This document shows positions 18,827 through 26,800 of a stretch of DNA of 64,000 bases, piece after piece. The stretch covers positions 42,383-106,382 of the forward strand of contig JANXTA010000009.1 in NCBI GenBank assembly GCA_025356395.1. Reading direction: 5' to 3'. The DNA is from Betaproteobacteria bacterium (GTDB taxonomy: Bacteria; Pseudomonadota; Gammaproteobacteria; Burkholderiales; Burkholderiaceae_D). Positions within the stretch are counted from its first letter, which is position 1. Each line of letters begins with the position of its first letter. The notes beneath the pieces were generated by a model. It searched no databases. It worked only from the letters and a program-made list of their open reading frames with translations, and was not told the origin of the DNA. A program made the translations under genes and the position numbers.

Positions 18827-18842
18827 CTCATCCGGGGGTCAT
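18827..18842 (+). promoter_or_regulatory. Weak Pho-box-like repeat before ppx
   Basis: CTCAT and GTCAT are repeated at 11-bp spacing in the ppk1-ppx intergenic region, and TACCAT (a -10-like hexamer) starts 4 nt after the second copy, closer than in the two better boxes at 21.3 and 24.4 kb. Only one half-site is perfect, so support is weak. Confidence 0.25.
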
Positions 18843-18888
18843 TAGGTACCATCCGGCACGTACGTTCCTACCTCCACCTCGGTCCTTC

Positions 18889-20379
18889 ATGCCCGTTCCC
18901 GAATTGCTCGCCGCGGTCGACCTCGGGTCGAACAGCTTCCGTCTGCTGATCGGTCGAGTTGTCAAGACGCCTGCGGGGACGCAAGTCTACCCACTGGACA
19001 GCCTCAAGGAAACGGTGCGACTCGCATCGGGCCTGACGAAGGAGAAGAAGCTCGATGCCGAGTCGCAACAACGCGCATTGATCGTCCTGGAGCGCTTCGG
19101 CGATCGCCTGGGTGGTTTCCCGCCGCACATGGTCCGCGCCGTAGCGACCAACACGCTGCGCGTCGCGAAGAACGCGCGCGAATTCCTCGTTAAGGCCGAA
19201 GCCATGCTCGGCTTTCCGATCGAGGTCATCGCGGGGCGTGAGGAAGCGCGGCTGATCTACACCGGCGTCGCCAACACGGCGCCGCTCGGTAGCGGCTCGA
19301 CGCTGGTTGTGGACATCGGCGGCGGCTCGACCGAGTTCATCATCGGCGAAGGCCACGAACCGCGGCTGATGGAGTCGCTGTTCATGGGTTGCGTCAGCTA
19401 CAGCCTCAAGTTCTTCCCGAACGGCGAGATCGACAAGCAGAACCTCAAGCAGGCCGAGCTCGCTGCGCAGAAGGAGCTCGAGGTGATCGCGCGCGACTAT
19501 CTCGATGCGGGCTGGCAGAACGCGATCGGCTCATCCGGTACTGCCCGGGCGCTGGGCGAGATCCTCGAACAGAACGGGCTGGCGTCGCAGGGCATCACGC
19601 GCGACGGACTGGCTGCGTTGCGCGAGCTGATGCTGCGCGCGGGCAATGCCGATCGACTGAAGCTCGAGGCGCTGAAGCCGGACCGCATCCCCGTCCTGCC
19701 GGGCGGCTTCGCGATCATGTCGGCGGTCTTCAAGATGCTGGACCTCGAAGCGCTCGCGGTGACCGACGGCGCGTTGCGTCAGGGCGTGCTCTACGACCTG
19801 CTGGGCCGCACCGAACACCACGACATGCGAGACGTCACGATCGGGCAGTTCACGCATCGCTACGGCGTCGATCGGGCGCAATCGAGGCGCGTGGCCGCGC
19901 TGGCGCACGACCTGCTGCGTCCGTCGATCGATCCGGCTCGCGAGGCCGATGCCGAGATCGAACGCCGTCTTCACTGGGCGGCGATGCTGCACGAGATCGG
20001 ACTGTCGATCTCGCATGCGGGTTATCACAAGCATTCGGCCTACATCCTGTCGTACGCCGACATGCCCGGCTTCTCGAAGATGGACCAGTCGAAAATCGCG
20101 CTGATGGCGCTGGGACACACGGGCAAGCTGACCAAGCTGGCCGGTGCGGTCGAGGATCCCAACGAGTGGCTCGCGGTGCTGTGCCTGCGCATCGCCGCGC
20201 TGATTCATCGACGCCGCACCGACCTCGACGTGTCGCAGCTGCGCCTCGAACGTCACGGCTCGGGATTCACGCTGCATGCCGATGCGGCATGGCTCGCGGA
20301 TCACCCGTTGACGGAGTTCAACCTGCGGCAGGAAGCCGCGGAGTGGTCGCGGATCGGGATCACGCTCGATCTCGCTTGA
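18889..20379 (+). CDS. ppx: Exopolyphosphatase (Ppx/GppA family)
   Basis: Removes terminal phosphates from polyphosphate, or converts pppGpp to ppGpp in GppA-type members (496 residues). The actin-like ATPase fold is shown by AAVDLGSNSFRLLIGR at the N-terminus, by VVDIGGGSTEFIIGEG near residue 145, and by GSSGTARALGEIL. A C-terminal HD-like helical domain follows (HWAAMLHEIGLSISHAGYHK), the usual layout for the long family form. It is divergent from ppk1, which favours the exopolyphosphatase role over GppA. With relA at 11 kb, pppGpp could also be a substrate. Confidence 0.93.
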   Translation: MPVPELLAAVDLGSNSFRLLIGRVVKTPAGTQVYPLDSLKETVRLASGLTKEKKLDAESQQRALIVLERFGDRLGGFPPHMVRAVATNTLRVAKNAREFLVKAEAMLGFPIEVIAGREEARLIYTGVANTAPLGSGSTLVVDIGGGSTEFIIGEGHEPRLMESLFMGCVSYSLKFFPNGEIDKQNLKQAELAAQKELEVIARDYLDAGWQNAIGSSGTARALGEILEQNGLASQGITRDGLAALRELMLRAGNADRLKLEALKPDRIPVLPGGFAIMSAVFKMLDLEALAVTDGALRQGVLYDLLGRTEHHDMRDVTIGQFTHRYGVDRAQSRRVAALAHDLLRPSIDPAREADAEIERRLHWAAMLHEIGLSISHAGYHKHSAYILSYADMPGFSKMDQSKIALMALGHTGKLTKLAGAVEDPNEWLAVLCLRIAALIHRRRTDLDVSQLRLERHGSGFTLHADAAWLADHPLTEFNLRQEAAEWSRIGITLDLA

Positions 20380-20385
20380 AAGCGG

Positions 20386-21282
20386 TCAGGCAGCGCGGCG
20401 GTGCTCGGTGAATGGGGTCGATGCCTCCATCGAAATACCAAAATGCTTCGCGTAACGCGGGTTCATCTTCGACAGCGACAGCAGCATGAAGAAGTCGGCC
20501 GTGTTGAAGTCCGGATCCCAGGCCGGATCGCCGCAGACCTCCGCCCCCAGCCGCAGATAGCCCTTGATCAGCGGCGGCGACTCGACCGCGAGCGTGTGCG
20601 TCAGGCGATCGAGTGGGAGCGCATTGCGCGGGAAGACGCGGAACTCCGGACTCGCGCTGTGCTCCTTTTCGAGACGATGAAAGAGGCTTGCGGCCTGATG
20701 CCCGCCGTCGCGCATGCTAACGCTGGCGCAGCCCATCATGTGCTCGTAGCCACCGGCGACCATGTAGCGCGCGAGCGCGGTCCACAGCAGCATGATCACC
20801 GGGCCGCTGCGGAAGTCGGGATGGATGCAAGAGCGCCCAAACTCCAGCAGGTTGGGTTTGATGGACGCGAGACGGTTCGTGAAGAACTCGGTGTCGGCGT
20901 AGTAGCCGAGGCGCGCGGCGACCTCGGGCCGCACGATGCGATAGGTGCCCACCACCAGCTGGCTGGCCTTGTCGCGAACGATCAGGTGATCGCACCAGGC
21001 ATCGTAGATGTCCTCGTCGATGCCGCGCGTGACGCACGACAGATGCGCACCCATCTCGACGGCGAAGACCTCGTGGCGCAGGCGCTGCGCCTCGCGGATC
21101 TCGGACTCGACGATCGGTCCGCCGCGTCCGCCGGTCGTCAGGATGCGGACGCTGAACTGATCGGTCTCGAAGGCCAGCGCGATGCCGCGTCGGCCGGCGT
21201 GCAGGAGGTAGGGGTTGTGGTCGCGTTGCTCATCGCCGCGAGTGCGATACGACGTGGGGTGCGCGTTGAAGGAAGACAGCAT
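20386..21282 (-). CDS. olsB: Ornithine-acyl-ACP N-acyltransferase-like (OlsB family)
   Basis: Predicted to transfer a 3-hydroxyacyl chain from ACP to the alpha-amino group of ornithine, the first step of phosphorus-free ornithine lipids (298 residues). The GNAT-like Acetyltransf_5 pattern is clear: LRHEVFAVEMGAHLS, DAWCDHLIVRD, LLEFGRSCIHPDFRSG with LLWTALARYM, and the C-terminal DFNTADFFMLLSLSKMNPRY typical of this family. The olsA partner is not in the window, so the pathway must be completed elsewhere or the family member makes another N-acyl amino acid. Three in-register GTCAY repeats lie 44-70 bp upstream. It converges with ppx. Confidence 0.82.
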   Translation of the reverse strand: MLSSFNAHPTSYRTRGDEQRDHNPYLLHAGRRGIALAFETDQFSVRILTTGGRGGPIVESEIREAQRLRHEVFAVEMGAHLSCVTRGIDEDIYDAWCDHLIVRDKASQLVVGTYRIVRPEVAARLGYYADTEFFTNRLASIKPNLLEFGRSCIHPDFRSGPVIMLLWTALARYMVAGGYEHMMGCASVSMRDGGHQAASLFHRLEKEHSASPEFRVFPRNALPLDRLTHTLAVESPPLIKGYLRLGAEVCGDPAWDPDFNTADFFMLLSLSKMNPRYAKHFGISMEASTPFTEHRRAA

Positions 21283-21325
21283 GCGGGCTCCGTGGACGAA
21301 CGACGCCCGATGGTAGGAAGCCCAG

Positions 21326-21352
21326 GTGACCGACCCATGACGCGCGCGTGAC
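21326..21352 (-). promoter_or_regulatory. Candidate PhoB box (three half-sites) before olsB
   Basis: Read on the minus strand, GTCAC, GTCAT and GTCAC occur at exactly 11-bp spacing (first bases at 21352, 21341, 21330). This is the direct-repeat geometry of PhoB boxes (half-site CTGTCAY). TACCAT, a -10-like hexamer at 21315-21310, follows after 10 nt, which is the usual distance for a Pho promoter that lacks a -35. Regulation by PhoB is inferred. Confidence 0.6.
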
Positions 21353-21363
21353 GGTTCGTGCCG

Positions 21364-21852
21364 TCAGACGAGTTCGGGGTCGAGGACCGATCGCAGGGTC
21401 CATTCGGTGCTGCCGTCGCGCGACCGACGGACCAGCCACCAGGCGGACGCCTTCTTCACGCTCCAGTCGCCGTTGGCGTCGGTGAGCAGGCGACGCGCGA
21501 CCTGGCCGATCCACGGCTGGTGGCCGACCATCACGAGGGACGGCGAGTCGCCGGTCCCCGATGCGATCGCCGCTTCGAGCGCGTCGAGCACTTCGCTCAG
21601 GCGTGCGCCGGGTGCGAGGCGCTCGTCCACTTCGAGCGGGAGCGCGGCTCTCTCGATCAGCGGTGCGGCGGTCTCGCGCGTCCTCACGGCCGGGCTGATG
21701 ACGACGCGGCTGTTTTCGTCGAGCTGCTTGGCCAGGACACGGGCGATCCGCGCCGCATCGCGATGGCCCTTGGTCGTCAGGGGTCTGGCGAGATCGGGCC
21801 AGGTGTCCTCGGCTTCGGCATGACGCCACAGGAAGAGATTGATGGTCTGCAT
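21364..21852 (-). CDS. sixA: Phosphohistidine phosphatase SixA-like (histidine phosphatase family)
   Basis: A 162-residue single-domain histidine phosphatase. The catalytic RH motif is in FLWRHAEAED near the N-terminus (phosphoacceptor His), with the second catalytic His in MVGHQPWIGQ. The short length and lack of a lid fit SixA, which removes phosphate from histidine on signalling or PTS proteins such as NPr. ATG 21852 was chosen since the frame extends upstream but is not family-like there. It lies 95 bp after dgkA on the same strand and 12 bp from the Pho-box-like repeat of olsB. Confidence 0.84.
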   Translation of the reverse strand: MQTINLFLWRHAEAEDTWPDLARPLTTKGHRDAARIARVLAKQLDENSRVVISPAVRTRETAAPLIERAALPLEVDERLAPGARLSEVLDALEAAIASGTGDSPSLVMVGHQPWIGQVARRLLTDANGDWSVKKASAWWLVRRSRDGSTEWTLRSVLDPELV

Positions 21853-21947
21853 GGCCGCGAGATTGGTCGAACGCAGCGGAGGAAGCAAGAGGCCGCCCAG
21901 TTCGCCCGAGCCGCCTCGGCGCGTTCGCAACAGATTCAAGGTCGAGT

Positions 21948-22427
21948 TCAAAGCAAATGCGCGAGGCGACTCACGAGGACGGGCCCTGCCACGAGGACCC
22001 AGGTCAGCAGGCAAAGCACGAGCGCGAGGAACACCGCGGCGCTGCCGAGGTCCTTGGCCCGGCCCGACAGACGATGATGATCGAGTGAGATGCGGTCGAC
22101 CGCGGCCTCGATGCTCGAGTTGATCAGCTCGACGATCAGCACCATCACGACCGACCCGATCAGCGCCAGCGTCTCGATCGCCGGCAACGCGAGCACGATT
22201 GCGGTCGGGACCAGCACCGCGGCGAGGATCAGCTCCTGGCGGAACGCGCTCTCGACGCGCAGCGCGAGCGCGAGGCCGCGCATCGAATACTTCAGCGCGT
22301 TCCAGATGCGTCCCGGGCCCCCGAGGCTCTTGTAGGGGCTCTCGACCTCGATCGGTTCGCTCGGTTTCGGTGGATCGCTCACGAGCCCGTCGGCGATCGC
22401 GGGACCTGCGCGACTGCGGACCGTCAT
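21948..22427 (-). CDS. dgkA: Diacylglycerol kinase DgkA
   Basis: Phosphorylates diacylglycerol to phosphatidic acid in the inner membrane (159 residues). Three transmembrane helices and the catalytic segments ALRVESAFRQELILAA and VELINSSIEAAVDRIS with following DHHRLSGRAKDLGSAAV are characteristic. A 35-residue N-terminal extension precedes the core. Its ATG overlaps the stop of the agt glycosyltransferase by 4 bp (ATGA), so translation is coupled. In this operon it would compete with the glycosyltransferase for diacylglycerol and recycle it toward phospholipid. Confidence 0.93.
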   Translation of the reverse strand: MTVRSRAGPAIADGLVSDPPKPSEPIEVESPYKSLGGPGRIWNALKYSMRGLALALRVESAFRQELILAAVLVPTAIVLALPAIETLALIGSVVMVLIVELINSSIEAAVDRISLDHHRLSGRAKDLGSAAVFLALVLCLLTWVLVAGPVLVSRLAHLL

Positions 22428-23494
22428 AGTGGCGATCCCTGGTTGCCGGCGAGCGCCCGATGCGCCTTCGCCGCGCCTTCGTCGCGCGCCTCGCCGATGG
22501 GATGCAGATGCATCAGGAACTGGCGCGTGCAGGCTTCCCACGAATAGCGCTCCGCATGGGCGCGAGCGATCCGGCGATCGATCGTCAGCGCGCGGATGGC
22601 CGCAGCGCGCAGGTCGTTGTCCAGGGCGCCGGCCGGTGCGTCGCCGATCACGTCGATCGGGCCGGTGACCGGATAGGCGGCAACCGGGCAGCCGCAGGCC
22701 AGCGCTTCCAGCAGCACCAGCCCGAAGGTATCGGTGCGGCTGGGGAACACGAACACGTCGGCCGCGTTGTAAAGCGACGCCAGTTCGGTCTGGTTCAGCA
22801 CGCCGGTGAAGCGCACGCCGGGATGCTCGGCCTTGAGCCGCGCGAGTTGCGGCCCCTCGCCGGCCACCCACTTGCTGCCCGGCAGGTCGAGCTTGAGGAA
22901 GGCCTCGATGTTCTTCTCGACCGCGACCCGGCCGACGTACAGGAAGATCGGCTTCTTCAGATCGTGCGCCATCGTCGGGCCGGGCTTGAAGAGTTCCAGC
23001 TCGACGCCGCGCGACCACAGGACGACCTTGTCGGGTGCGAAACCGAAGGCTTCGAGGTCGGCCTTGACGACGCGGGTGGGCACCAGGACCGCCTGCGAGC
23101 CGCCATGGAACCAGCGCAGGAAGCGGTAGGTAAGCGACAGCGGAATGCCGCTGCGTGCCTTCACGTATTCGGGGAAGCGCGTGTGATACGCGGTGGTGAA
23201 AGGCAGGTCGTGTCGCAGCGCGTAGGCGCGGGCAGCCATGCCGAGCGGGCCCTCGGTGGCGATGTGGATGGCTTGTGGCGCGCTGTCGCGGATGCGCTCG
23301 GCGACGCGACGCTTCGGCAGGATCGACAGCCGGATCTCCGGATAGGTCGGGCAGGGGATGGTCCTGAATTCCTGCGGCGTTAGCAGGTCGACCACATGGC
23401 CCATCTTCTCGAGCTCGCGGTGCGTCGACTTGAGCGTGCGCACCACGCCGTTGACCTGTGGATCCCACGCGTCGGTGACGATGAGGATCTTCAT
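22424..23494 (-). CDS. agt: GT4-family glycosyltransferase, Agt-like (diacylglycerol glycosyltransferase)
   Basis: A 356-residue GT-B glycosyltransferase. The N-terminal domain begins MKILIVTDAWDPQVNGVVRT, typical of GT4 enzymes using lipid acceptors, with IHIATEGPLGMAARAYAL and AYHTRFPEYV; the nucleotide-sugar domain shows LYVGRVAVEKNIEAFLKL and FPSRTDTFGLVLLEALACG. It is translationally coupled (ATGA) to the PlcP-like phosphoesterase before it. That gene pair is known in other proteobacteria to turn phospholipid-derived diacylglycerol into glycolipids (glucosyl- or glucuronosyl-diacylglycerol) under phosphate limitation. The symbol is by context; acceptor and sugar are inferred. Confidence 0.78.
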   Translation of the reverse strand: MKILIVTDAWDPQVNGVVRTLKSTHRELEKMGHVVDLLTPQEFRTIPCPTYPEIRLSILPKRRVAERIRDSAPQAIHIATEGPLGMAARAYALRHDLPFTTAYHTRFPEYVKARSGIPLSLTYRFLRWFHGGSQAVLVPTRVVKADLEAFGFAPDKVVLWSRGVELELFKPGPTMAHDLKKPIFLYVGRVAVEKNIEAFLKLDLPGSKWVAGEGPQLARLKAEHPGVRFTGVLNQTELASLYNAADVFVFPSRTDTFGLVLLEALACGCPVAAYPVTGPIDVIGDAPAGALDNDLRAAAIRALTIDRRIARAHAERYSWEACTRQFLMHLHPIGEARDEGAAKAHRALAGNQGSPL

Positions 23495-24348
23495 GCGGCC
23501 ACCGCTTCGGTCGTGAGGTGGTGGGGTTGGCCGATGGACTTCCACTCGATGATCTCGAGTCGACCTGCGTGGTCCTCGACGAGGGCCGTGAGGCTCTCGA
23601 CCCAGTCCCCGTCGTTGCAGTAGAGCATGCCGTCGATCATGCGTATCTCCGCCTTGTGGATGTGGCCGCAGACCACGCCGTCGAAGCCGCGTCGCCGTGC
23701 CTCGTTGATCAGCGCGTGTTCGTAGTCGGCGATGAAGCTGACCGCGTTCTTGACCTTGTGCTTCAGGTATTGCGACAGCGACCAGTAGCCGAAGCCCATC
23801 CGCACGCGGGCCCGATTGACCCAGTGATTGAGCGCGAGGATGAAGGTGTAGAGCGTGTCGCCGAGGTGGGCGAGCCACTTCGCGTGCTGGATCACGCCGT
23901 CGAACAGGTCGCCGTGCGTGATCAGCAGGCGCTTGCCGTTGGCCGTGACGTGAGCGGCCTCGTAGACCACGTCGATGCCGCCGAACGCATGCTCTACGTA
24001 GCCGCGCGCGAACTCGTCGTGGTTGCCCGGGATGTAGATCACGCGGGTGCCTTTGCGCGCCTTGCGCAGGATCTTCTGCACGACATCGTTGTGCGACTGG
24101 CGCCAGGTCCAGCCCTTCTTGAGCTGCCAGCCGTCAATGATGTCGCCGACCAGATAAAGCGTGTCCGAGTCGTTCCACTTCAGGAAGTCGAGCAGGAAAT
24201 CGGCTTTGCAGCCGGCGGTGCCTAGGTGGACATCAGAGATCCAGATCGTGCGGTGATGATGGGCGGGACCGTCGTCCGCCGTCGCTTCAGGGGAGGCAGG
24301 AGGGGCGAGCAGCGCGGCAGTGAGCGAGGGGTTCAGCGGGGCATTCAT
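23491..24348 (-). CDS. plcP: PlcP-like phospholipase C (calcineurin-type metallophosphoesterase)
   Basis: A 285-residue metallophosphoesterase often named UDP-2,3-diacylglucosamine diphosphatase by similarity to LpxH. All five metal-ligand blocks are present: WISDVHLGT, VGDIIDGW, PGNHDEFARG, ITHGDLFDG and VCGHIHKAEI. The stretches GCKADFLLDFLKWN, RQSHNDVVQKILRKARKG and YWSLSQYLKHKVKNAV match the PlcP group, which hydrolyses phosphatidylethanolamine and phosphatidylglycerol to diacylglycerol. Pairing with a glycosyltransferase through an ATGA overlap supports that role over lipid A synthesis. ATG 24348 has no clear ribosome-binding site. GTCAY repeats lie 28-65 bp upstream. Confidence 0.8.
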   Translation of the reverse strand: MNAPLNPSLTAALLAPPASPEATADDGPAHHHRTIWISDVHLGTAGCKADFLLDFLKWNDSDTLYLVGDIIDGWQLKKGWTWRQSHNDVVQKILRKARKGTRVIYIPGNHDEFARGYVEHAFGGIDVVYEAAHVTANGKRLLITHGDLFDGVIQHAKWLAHLGDTLYTFILALNHWVNRARVRMGFGYWSLSQYLKHKVKNAVSFIADYEHALINEARRRGFDGVVCGHIHKAEIRMIDGMLYCNDGDWVESLTALVEDHAGRLEIIEWKSIGQPHHLTTEAVAA

Positions 24349-24375
24349 GCTGAGCCCGGATTGAATCGTCGCTTC

Positions 24376-24413
24376 GTGACACGTGCGTGATGCTCCGGAG
24401 TCGAAACGATGAC
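24376..24413 (-). promoter_or_regulatory. Candidate PhoB box (four half-sites in register) before plcP
   Basis: Read on the minus strand, GTCAT, GACTC, ATCAC and GTCAC occur at exact 11-bp steps (first bases at 24413, 24402, 24391, 24380). The outer two are perfect GTCAY, the third differs at one base and the second at two. TTCAAT, a -10-like hexamer (24365-24360), follows after 10 nt, the same spacing as before olsB. The predicted leader would be only about 5-10 nt. Confidence 0.5.
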
Positions 24414-24458
24414 TCGCGCACACCGACGCGCCATCCGTTGCGTATCCACACCGGAACT

Positions 24459-24487
24459 TTAGCAGGGCGCGATGCGCGTGCTACACT
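24459..24487 (+). promoter_or_regulatory. Promoter of tRNA-Val
   Basis: TTAGCA (-35-like, 24459-24464), a 17-bp spacer and TACACT (-10-like, 24482-24487) lie 14 bp before the tRNA 5' end. Each hexamer matches the sigma-70 consensus at 4 of 6 positions and the spacing is ideal. Confidence 0.5.
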
Positions 24488-24501
24488 ATCGCCTCTTTTT
24501 T

Positions 24502-24578
24502 AGGCGCGTAGCTCAGCTGGTTAGAGCACCACCTTGACATGGTGGGGGTCGTTGGTTCGAGTCCAATCGCGCCTACCA
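24502..24578 (+). tRNA. tRNA-Val(GAC)
   Basis: Folds as a complete cloverleaf: acceptor AGGCGCG paired with CGCGCCT, D-arm GCTC/GAGC, anticodon stem CCACC/GGTGG with loop TTGACAT (anticodon GAC at 24536-24538, reading GTC/GTT valine codons), T-arm GTTGG/CCAAT with TTCGAGT loop, and encoded CCA. Confidence 0.97.
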
Positions 24579-24774
24579 GCATCTGGTAGAGCATGTCCCC
24601 GGCTCGAAGAGCCCGGGAATCCGAAGGTCAAGAAAGTCATTCCGCAGCACGCAACGAGGCACGCGAAAGGGCCGGGCTCAAGCCGCTATGGTTATGTCAC
24701 CGCGAACGCAGGCAACACCCATCGACTGAGCACCCGCTTGCCGGCGCCGATCGTTTCGATCGCGCGCCTCGATG

Positions 24775-24799
24775 AAAAGCGCGGTTGCCCGCGCTTTTT
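24775..24799 (+). terminator. Intrinsic terminator between tRNA-Val and thrS
   Basis: A perfect 10-bp stem AAAAGCGCGG / CCGCGCTTTT with a 4-nt TTGC loop is followed by a T run. It ends only about 30 nt before the thrS ATG, so it either ends the tRNA-Val transcript or acts as an attenuator in the thrS leader. Confidence 0.75.
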
Positions 24800-24829
24800 G
24801 CATTCTGCGAACCGAAACCATCCTGACCC

Positions 24830-26764
24830 ATGCTGAACATCAAGCTCCCAGACGGCTCCGTCCGTTCCTTCGACCATCCCGTCAGCGTTGCGGATGTCGC
24901 GGCTTCGATCGGCCCCGGCCTCGCCAAGGCAGCGCTCGGCGGCAAGATCTCCAACGGTAACGAGGCGCGACTGGTCGACACGTCGTCGGTGATCGATCAC
25001 GACGTGAACCTGTCGATCGTGACCGCGAAGGACGCGGAAGGTGTCGACATCATTCGCCACTCGACCTCGCATCTGATGGCCGACGCGGTGAAGGAGCTGT
25101 TTCCCGAGGCACAGGTCACCATCGGCCCAGTGATCGAGAACGGCTTCTACTACGATTTCTCGTACAAGCGGCCTTTCACGCCCGAGGATCTCGCGGCGAT
25201 CGAGAAGCGCATGGCGGAAATCGTCAAGCGCGACGTCTTAGTCAAGCGCGAAGAATGGAAGCGCGACGACGCCGTCGCCTTTTTCCACTCCATCGGCGAG
25301 GCCTACAAGGCCGAGATCATCGGCGCGATCCCGGCCGACCAGACCATCTCGCTCTATCGGCAAGGGGACTTCATCGACCTCTGTCGCGGACCGCACGTCC
25401 CGTCGACCGGCAAGCTGAAGGTCTTCAAGCTGATGAAGGTCGCGGGCGCGTACTGGCGCGGCGACTCCAACAACGAAATGCTCCAGCGCATCTACGGCAC
25501 CGCCTGGGCGACGAAGGAAGAGCAGGACCAGTACCTGTTCATGCTCGAGGAAGCCGAGAAGCGCGACCACCGCAAGCTGGGCAAGCAGCTCGACCTGTTC
25601 CACATGCAGGACGAGGCGCCGGGCCTGATCTTTTGGCATCCGAAGGGCTGGTCGATCTGGCAGCAGGTCGAGGCCTACATGCGTCACGTCTACCAGGACA
25701 ACGGCTACCAGGAAGTGAAGGGTCCGCAGATCCTCGACCGTGCGCTGTGGGAGAAGACCGGTCACTGGGAGAACTACAAGGACGCGATGTTCACGACCGA
25801 TTCAGAAAATCGGTCGTATGCGTTGAAGCCGATGAACTGCCCGGGCCACGTGCAGATCTTCAACACCGGCATCCGCAGCTATCGCGACCTGCCGTTGCGC
25901 TACGGCGAGTTCGGCCAGTGCCATCGCAACGAGCCGTCGGGCAGCCTGCACGGAATCATGCGGGTACGCGGCTTCACGCAGGACGACGGCCACATCTTCT
26001 GCACGGAGGACCAGATCCTCGAGGAATGCGTCGCGTACACCGCGCTGCTGAAGAAGGTCTATTCGGACTTCGGCTTCACCGACATCATCTACAAGGTCGC
26101 GTTGCGGCCCGCGAAGCGGATTGGCTCCGACGAGGTGTGGGATAAGGCCGAGAACGCGCTGATGGAGTCGCTGCGCACCTCGGGTTGCGAGTTCACCCTC
26201 TCGCCGGGCGAAGGCGCGTTCTACGGCCCAAAGATCGAATACACGCTGAAGGACTCGCTCGGCCGCCAGTGGCAGTGCGGCACGATGCAGGTCGACTTCT
26301 CGATGCCCGGGCGCCTCGGCGCCGAGTACGTCGCGGAGGACAACACCCGTAAGGTGCCGGTCATGCTGCACCGGGCGATCGTCGGATCGATGGAGCGATT
26401 CATCGGGATGCTGCTCGAGCACTTCGGCGGCGCGATGCCCGCCTGGCTCGCCCCCGTTCAGGTGGTCGTCTGCAATATCTCGGATGCGCAATCGGCCTAC
26501 GCCCGGAGCGTCGCTTTAACGTTGCAAAAACAAGGCTTTAGAGTTCACGCGGATTTGCGCAACGAGAAGATCACGTATAAAATCCGAGAACACAGCGTGC
26601 AGAAGCTTCCTTACATCCTCGTCATCGGGGACAAGGAAATGCAGGCTGGCACAGTGGCCGTGCGGGCCCGCGGGGGCGTGGATATGGGAGTGATGTCCCA
26701 TTCCGACTTCAGCCAGCGACTTCTCGAAGAGGTCGCTACGAAGAACAACAGCCCGATCGCGTGA
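24830..26764 (+). CDS. thrS: Threonine--tRNA ligase
   Basis: Charges tRNA-Thr (644 residues, full length). Order: TGS domain (1-62, [20 protein letters not shown]), second-additional editing domain with [16 protein letters not shown] and the Cys/His editing site further on ([12 protein letters not shown]), class II catalytic core ([41 protein letters not shown]), and the C-terminal anticodon-binding domain. The zinc ligands Cys (MNCPGH), His (DDGHIF) and His ([13 protein letters not shown]) are in place. First gene of the thrS-infC-rpmI-rplT-pheS-pheT-ihfA group. Confidence 0.98.
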   Translation: MLNIKLPDGSVRSFDHPVSVADVAASIGPGLAKAALGGKISNGNEARLVDTSSVIDHDVNLSIVTAKDAEGVDIIRHSTSHLMADAVKELFPEAQVTIGPVIENGFYYDFSYKRPFTPEDLAAIEKRMAEIVKRDVLVKREEWKRDDAVAFFHSIGEAYKAEIIGAIPADQTISLYRQGDFIDLCRGPHVPSTGKLKVFKLMKVAGAYWRGDSNNEMLQRIYGTAWATKEEQDQYLFMLEEAEKRDHRKLGKQLDLFHMQDEAPGLIFWHPKGWSIWQQVEAYMRHVYQDNGYQEVKGPQILDRALWEKTGHWENYKDAMFTTDSENRSYALKPMNCPGHVQIFNTGIRSYRDLPLRYGEFGQCHRNEPSGSLHGIMRVRGFTQDDGHIFCTEDQILEECVAYTALLKKVYSDFGFTDIIYKVALRPAKRIGSDEVWDKAENALMESLRTSGCEFTLSPGEGAFYGPKIEYTLKDSLGRQWQCGTMQVDFSMPGRLGAEYVAEDNTRKVPVMLHRAIVGSMERFIGMLLEHFGGAMPAWLAPVQVVVCNISDAQSAYARSVALTLQKQGFRVHADLRNEKITYKIREHSVQKLPYILVIGDKEMQAGTVAVRARGGVDMGVMSHSDFSQRLLEEVATKNNSPIA

Positions 26765-26800
26765 CCGCACGGCTTTTCATTCAGCAACGGAGATACCTCA

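Noticed and set aside
24579..24625. Partial second tRNA after tRNA-Val (CTGGTAGAGCA similarity)
   Set aside because: Only a D-arm-like stretch is present; no acceptor, anticodon or T-arm could be paired.
24694..24729. Eleven-codon frame with two Thr codons as a thrS leader peptide
   Set aside because: Too few threonine codons, no ribosome-binding site, and no alternative hairpin pairing seen with the terminator.
24640..24830. T-box or tRNA-Thr-like operator before thrS
   Set aside because: No T-box core sequence and no anticodon-like hairpin with a Thr specifier was recognised.
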